Source: Chthoniobacterales bacterium (lineage in GTDB: Bacteria; Verrucomicrobiota; Verrucomicrobiia; Chthoniobacterales; Terrimicrobiaceae). Taken from it: 64,000 nucleotides of DNA. The stretch covers positions 18,968 through 82,967 of the forward strand of contig JACSRU010000095.1 of assembly GCA_014879575.1 (NCBI GenBank). The letters are read 5' to 3'. Made by a program: the position numbers and the translations under genes. Under the pieces are notes generated by a model that was given only the letters and a program-made list of their open reading frames with translations, searched no databases and was not told the DNA's origin. This document shows positions 61,067-64,000 of the stretch, piece after piece; positions within the stretch are counted from its first letter, which is position 1, and each line of letters opens with the position of its first letter.

Positions 61067-61635
61067 ACCACCCCACATCACTCATCCGTAAACGAAAATT
61101 TGCCATTGCAACCGGCAAAGCCAATTTTGAACTGAGCCGTTACACCGCCGGCAAAGTCAAAACACAAGACACCACACTCCTCGTCATTTCGAGGACGGAG
61201 GTCGAAGCCTGCGACCTCTCGCGATTCTTGGGATCCTGCAGCCCCAAGCACCAGGATCATCGATTAGCAAGTCTCCACGGCAAAGTGAGATTCACGATCG
61301 ACGGTTACGACAACGATCCGGAGCCGCTCTGTGCGATACCCAGTGTGCGGAAGTTTTACCGCCTTTGCCATGAGCGCTGGCCGTGTTGGTCGTTCTTCGC
61401 CGATCTCGAGAGCGAGTGTCTTGGGATGGTCGCCGCCTGTGTTGTGCCCAATGTGTCCCTTGTCCAACGGCCTCGTCGAAAGGTCGAAGTCACGATGCTG
61501 CAGCCAGACCTGATTACCTTTTTCGAGTTCTGTCTTCCTGCTGCGGCCTATCTCCATTCCCGGCTGGGGATCGACAAATTCGCGGGGATGAAACTTCTCC
61601 AACGCGTCTCCTACTACCTCCAGTTACCGGACTGA
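61063..61635 (+). CDS. Unknown element protein
   Basis: A 190-aa soluble protein of no recognised family. It contains several Cys (SRTEVEACDLSRFLGSCSP), a WPCWSFFADLESECLG segment and a hydrophobic C-terminal helix (FFEFCLPAAAYLHSRL). ATGA overlap with the sigma-like gene suggests one operon. The mostly mixed strand/helix pattern gives no clue to activity. Confidence 0.5.
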   Translation: MNHPTSLIRKRKFAIATGKANFELSRYTAGKVKTQDTTLLVISRTEVEACDLSRFLGSCSPKHQDHRLASLHGKVRFTIDGYDNDPEPLCAIPSVRKFYRLCHERWPCWSFFADLESECLGMVAACVVPNVSLVQRPRRKVEVTMLQPDLITFFEFCLPAAAYLHSRLGIDKFAGMKLLQRVSYYLQLPD

Positions 61636-61703
61636 CAGACCAAAAACTCACATTCCAAAACGATCAAGCTCCCTCGTTAATTTTTCATCCGCAACCCGCA
61701 CCC

Positions 61704-62450
61704 GTGACCACACACTCCAACTCACCACAAAAGTATCAGGACCTGATTCTCCGGCCTGAATTCCAACACCTGAAACTTAATTTTCCACATGGTATTACTT
61801 GGATTCGCATCCTCCCCGGCCTCGGCAGCAGCGCTTACGGCTGGCTCCTTCCGATTCTTGCGCTCGAATTTCCCGGAGGACGCTTCGTTCATCCTGCGAG
61901 TTTCGATCCAAACAGAAGATCGGCCTACGATGTCGCGCGGGATTGGTTCTTGCGGCACGACCCAAGTTCGCTGTGCTCAAAAACCAACAAGACAGGATTT
62001 CGCCTGAGGCCAGTCCGAATGTGCGCGTGCTGGGCCGTCGAATTCTCCGAGACAGAAATCCATTCCCTGCGTTTGGTTCTCGAAAGTTTCAGCAACGGAT
62101 CAACAGGGCCGGTCGGCCTCGCTCACAAAATCTGGTGGAAAATTGTAGAGAAGGACGAAAACGGCGAACGCATGGGTGACGCGATTCATCCCACGAATGG
62201 CGTTATGATTTCCGTTGAACGTCACAAACGTAAAGGTGCCGCCCCGCTGGATTGGATACGGCTCGGGCGAATTCCGCGTTGTGTGGATGAAATGCTCGAA
62301 ACGGTGAGCCCCGTGGAAGCCTCGGCTCTACGGCCACTCGAGGAGGTTATTTATCAGCCGACGGTGGACGAACAATGGGAGTATTTGGGACGTCTGGTCA
62401 CCCATGAACTCGCTGCGCGGATCCGCATCTGGGACCGGGAGCGGCAATAG
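61704..62450 (+). CDS. Uncharacterised element protein, paralogue of the 21710 gene
   Basis: 248 aa from GTG 61704. The longer track frame begins inside the previous gene, and no ATG lies near the conserved start. It shares YQDLI, GITWIRILPGLG (paralogue GTTWMRIIPN), WLLPI, RFVHP, WFLRHDPSSLCSKTNKTGFRL and a GLAHKIW...ENGERM block with the 21710 gene. It differs in the N-terminus and is slightly shorter. See the finding on the paired paralogues. Confidence 0.55.
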   Translation: MTTHSNSPQKYQDLILRPEFQHLKLNFPHGITWIRILPGLGSSAYGWLLPILALEFPGGRFVHPASFDPNRRSAYDVARDWFLRHDPSSLCSKTNKTGFRLRPVRMCACWAVEFSETEIHSLRLVLESFSNGSTGPVGLAHKIWWKIVEKDENGERMGDAIHPTNGVMISVERHKRKGAAPLDWIRLGRIPRCVDEMLETVSPVEASALRPLEEVIYQPTVDEQWEYLGRLVTHELAARIRIWDRERQ

Positions 62451-62477
62451 GACTGGGAAAAGGCAGCTGACATTATC

Positions 62478-62501
62478 ATGTTATGATGTTACGATGTTAT
62501 C
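62478..62501 (+). repeat. Three 8-bp tandem repeats (ATGTTAYS) before the KfrA-like gene
   Basis: ATGTTATG, ATGTTACG and ATGTTATC abut directly, followed by a partial GTTATCC. They end 8 bp before ATG 62509 and overlap the alternative start ATG 62494. Probable operator for the autoregulating KfrA-like protein, or an iteron-type binding site. Confidence 0.55.
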
Positions 62502-62508
62502 GTTATCC

Positions 62509-63234
62509 ATGAATGCGGTCATCACAAAGGAAGATGTTCTAAACGCCCGCAATGCCCTTTTGGCGAAAAATAAAAGGCCCGGTCCGAGGACGATATACAC
62601 TCACTTGGGCCGCGGGAGCCTCACGACCATCACCAAGCTGCTTCGAGAGATCGAAGCCCAGTCTCCAAAGCCCACAAACGAGCCTGAGGTGCAGGAAGCG
62701 TTCCAGAAATTTTGGTCAATCGCGGCGAAGGCCGGCAAAGACGAAGCCGAAGCTCAAATCAAGGAACTGAACGAGACTCAGCTCGGGTTGATGGAGGAGA
62801 ATGACCGATTGCAGGCGGAGCTTCAGGCTTCTGAAGAACGAGCAGCCATGCTTGAGAAATCACACGCAGGTTTGACCGAGGACCTTCGGAACGCCTTGGA
62901 AGCAGCCGAGAAGGCCCGTGTGGCCGGAGAGTCCTACACGACGAAATTTGCCGAAGCGCTTGAGCGGATCGAGAAAATTCAAGCCGAGCACGCCGCAACC
63001 CTGAAATCTGAACGCGAAGAATCTGAAAAGCACATCCAAAACCTCCGCGCAGAACTGGCTTCCGAACACGCTGGACACACGGCCGCACAGAGCAGAATCC
63101 ATGAACTCGAATTGGCTCTTGCGAGGGCGGAGGCAAAACTCGAATCCGCAGGTCTGTTCCCCAAAAAAGATGTCGGTGACACGGAAAAATCCCAAAATAC
63201 AGTTCAGTCCAACAAACATTCAAAAAAAACATGA
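62509..63234 (+). CDS. KfrA-like DNA-binding coiled-coil protein
   Basis: 241 aa from ATG 62509 (ATG 62494 adds five residues). The N-terminal KfrA_N-type HTH reads TKEDVLNARNALLAKNKRPGPRTIYTHLGRGSLTTITKLL, in the first ~50 residues. A long Ala/Glu/Arg coiled coil follows (about 85-220). Family knowledge: plasmid KfrA proteins bind operator repeats upstream of their own gene and act in partition-related architecture. The tandem repeats at 62478-62501 fit this. ATGA overlap with the next gene. Confidence 0.75.
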   Translation: MNAVITKEDVLNARNALLAKNKRPGPRTIYTHLGRGSLTTITKLLREIEAQSPKPTNEPEVQEAFQKFWSIAAKAGKDEAEAQIKELNETQLGLMEENDRLQAELQASEERAAMLEKSHAGLTEDLRNALEAAEKARVAGESYTTKFAEALERIEKIQAEHAATLKSEREESEKHIQNLRAELASEHAGHTAAQSRIHELELALARAEAKLESAGLFPKKDVGDTEKSQNTVQSNKHSKKT

Positions 63235-63686
63235 GCAACAACAACAAGAGATCCACTAACTGGGGCGAGATCACGGTTCTTGCCACCGGCCTGAACAGCG
63301 AAGAAAAAATCAAATCCGCCGTTGTGGATTTGGCTGCCGAGCGGTTCCAGATTGAAATCAAAGGCAATCCCGACTTCAGCAACGCCACCACCGGATACGT
63401 ATTAAGCCGGGAGGGAGACCTTGAGCGTTGGGTCTATGTGGGGAGCATGGAACCAGCCGACTCGGAGAAAGTCCAAATCCTGACCATTGGTCCAGGAGGC
63501 TCATCGGAGATCAACGAGGAGGACTACTACGAACCAGACGAGGAAACAGGCGAGATCCCACGTGATGAGCAGGGCAAGCCGACCTCAGAATTGCTTTCCG
63601 TGCATGACGTTATTGATGATACGGAGGCATGGATGGCTGACGCAGTTTCCGCTGCCCTTGAAGCTTGGCGGCGTTGGAACGATTGA
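63231..63686 (+). CDS. Small acidic protein, unknown
   Basis: 151-aa soluble protein of unknown family. An N-terminal mixed fold (NWGEITVLATGLNSEE, RFQIEIKGNPDFS, GYVLSREGDLERWVYVG) is followed by an acidic stretch (NEEDYYEPDEETGEIPRDE) and a C-terminal helix (AWMADAVSAALEAWRRWN). Co-transcribed with the KfrA-like gene by ATGA overlap. It could be its partner. Confidence 0.5.
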   Translation: MSNNNKRSTNWGEITVLATGLNSEEKIKSAVVDLAAERFQIEIKGNPDFSNATTGYVLSREGDLERWVYVGSMEPADSEKVQILTIGPGGSSEINEEDYYEPDEETGEIPRDEQGKPTSELLSVHDVIDDTEAWMADAVSAALEAWRRWND

Positions 63687-63807
63687 AGGCCGCCGTCAGG
63701 AACAACCGGGGCGCTTTGGTCGGCTTACCAACACCAAGTTGCCCGTTCTGACACGTGCATTCTCCTCGGTTCCCGAGGGAAATCAGACTGCATCAATGCC
63801 GTAGCGT

Positions 63808-63832
63808 CCGCTTCGCGAAACCGCGGCTTTTT
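63808..63832 (+). terminator. Possible weak terminator
   Basis: CCGC ... GCGG hairpin (63808-63826) followed by CTTTTTG, about 120 bp after the last island gene. The stem is only 4 bp, so confidence is low. Confidence 0.3.
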
Positions 63833-63934
63833 GTGAGGCAATCGACCTGTCTGTCACATCCCAAAACCTACGCTGAAAGACAGGCCATGCTGCAAATTTG
63901 CTGCACTCTTCCGTAAATCCTTGATTATCAGGGG

Positions 63935-64000
63935 AGCGGGTGAAGGGAATCGAACCCTCGTATGCAGCTTGGGAAGCTGCCGTTCTACCATTGAACTACA
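63935..64000 (-). tRNA. tRNA-Gly (CCC), partial at the window edge
   Basis: Read on the minus strand: GTTCAATGGTAGAAC D-arm, anticodon stem-loop GCAGC-TTCCCAA-GCTGC (anticodon CCC), T-arm with GGGTTCGATTCCC and acceptor CACCCGC plus discriminator T. The 5' acceptor strand lies beyond base 64000. CCA is not encoded. The 3' end points into the island, the usual orientation of an attachment site. Confidence 0.92.

Noticed and set aside
1-64000. CRISPR arrays, insertion sequences or integrases
   Set aside because: No regularly spaced repeat array, transposase motif or tyrosine/serine recombinase was recognised. The iteron-like repeats are too few and too short for CRISPR.

Overview
The window looks like a large accessory region (genomic island or integrated mobile element) of a Gram-negative bacterium. 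It carries tripartite RND efflux systems, TolC-type outer-membrane proteins, a Tat-exported multicopper oxidase and many periplasmic lipoproteins. The overall style suggests Verrucomicrobiota, but that is a low-confidence guess because no rRNA or core housekeeping protein gene is present. A tRNA-Gly (anticodon CCC) runs off the right edge with its 3' end facing the island, which is typical of an integration boundary. No integrase, transposase, relaxase, insertion sequence or CRISPR array was recognised.

Region 1 (1 to about 18.7 kb, all + strand) is a defence island. It starts inside a YprA/DruE-like helicase with a DUF1998 C-terminus. A DrmD-like SNF2 helicase, a 1624-aa PglX/DrmMI-like adenine methyltransferase and an SMC-like coiled-coil ATPase follow at operon spacing. 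This is a DISARM-related layout, closest in my judgement to the group recently called ARMADA. Next come a DUF4062 + AlbA_2 (Schlafen-like) pair, a single-chain DUF262-DUF1524 (GmrSD-type) nuclease and an HNH nuclease. Two copies of an iteron-like triple repeat separate the AlbA_2 gene from the DUF262 gene.

Region 2 (18.8-23.3 kb) holds probable element genes: an AAA ATPase, an exported HhH/alpha-beta-hydrolase fusion divergent from an XRE regulator, an uncharacterised protein that has a paralogue at 61.7 kb, and a ParA-like protein that has lost both P-loop lysines.

Region 3 (23.6-42.5 kb) is a copper/silver and nickel/cobalt resistance region. Twelve consecutive minus-strand genes run from the P1B ATPase copA down to cusCBA, including a multicopper oxidase, a TolC protein, a DUF305 protein, a glutaredoxin-MauE fusion and small periplasmic proteins. 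copA is divergent from a sigma factor with a C-terminal cysteine cluster (CorE-like). Next to it lie a complete cnrYXH-like signalling operon, with the metal ligands of CnrX conserved in exact spacing, and a DmeF-like CDF exporter.

Region 4 (42.6-46.5 kb) is a tightly overlapping minus-strand operon: ClpP-like protease, unknown protein, soluble VirD4/TraD-like ATPase, two tandem paralogous small proteins and a metallophosphoesterase. I know of no described system with this content, and it is one of the best candidates here for something new. Region 5 (46.8-59.3 kb, + strand) is a divalent-metal operon: small Cys/His-rich and lipoprotein genes, czcC, an unusually short czcB, czcA, a second TolC-like gene, membrane and SpoIIAA-like genes, a zntA-type ATPase and a Fur-family regulator. 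Region 6 (59.9-63.7 kb) has element-backbone genes: two tandem sigma-like paralogues, two unknowns (one paralogous to the 21.7 kb gene), a KfrA-like protein preceded by 8-bp tandem repeats, and a small acidic protein.
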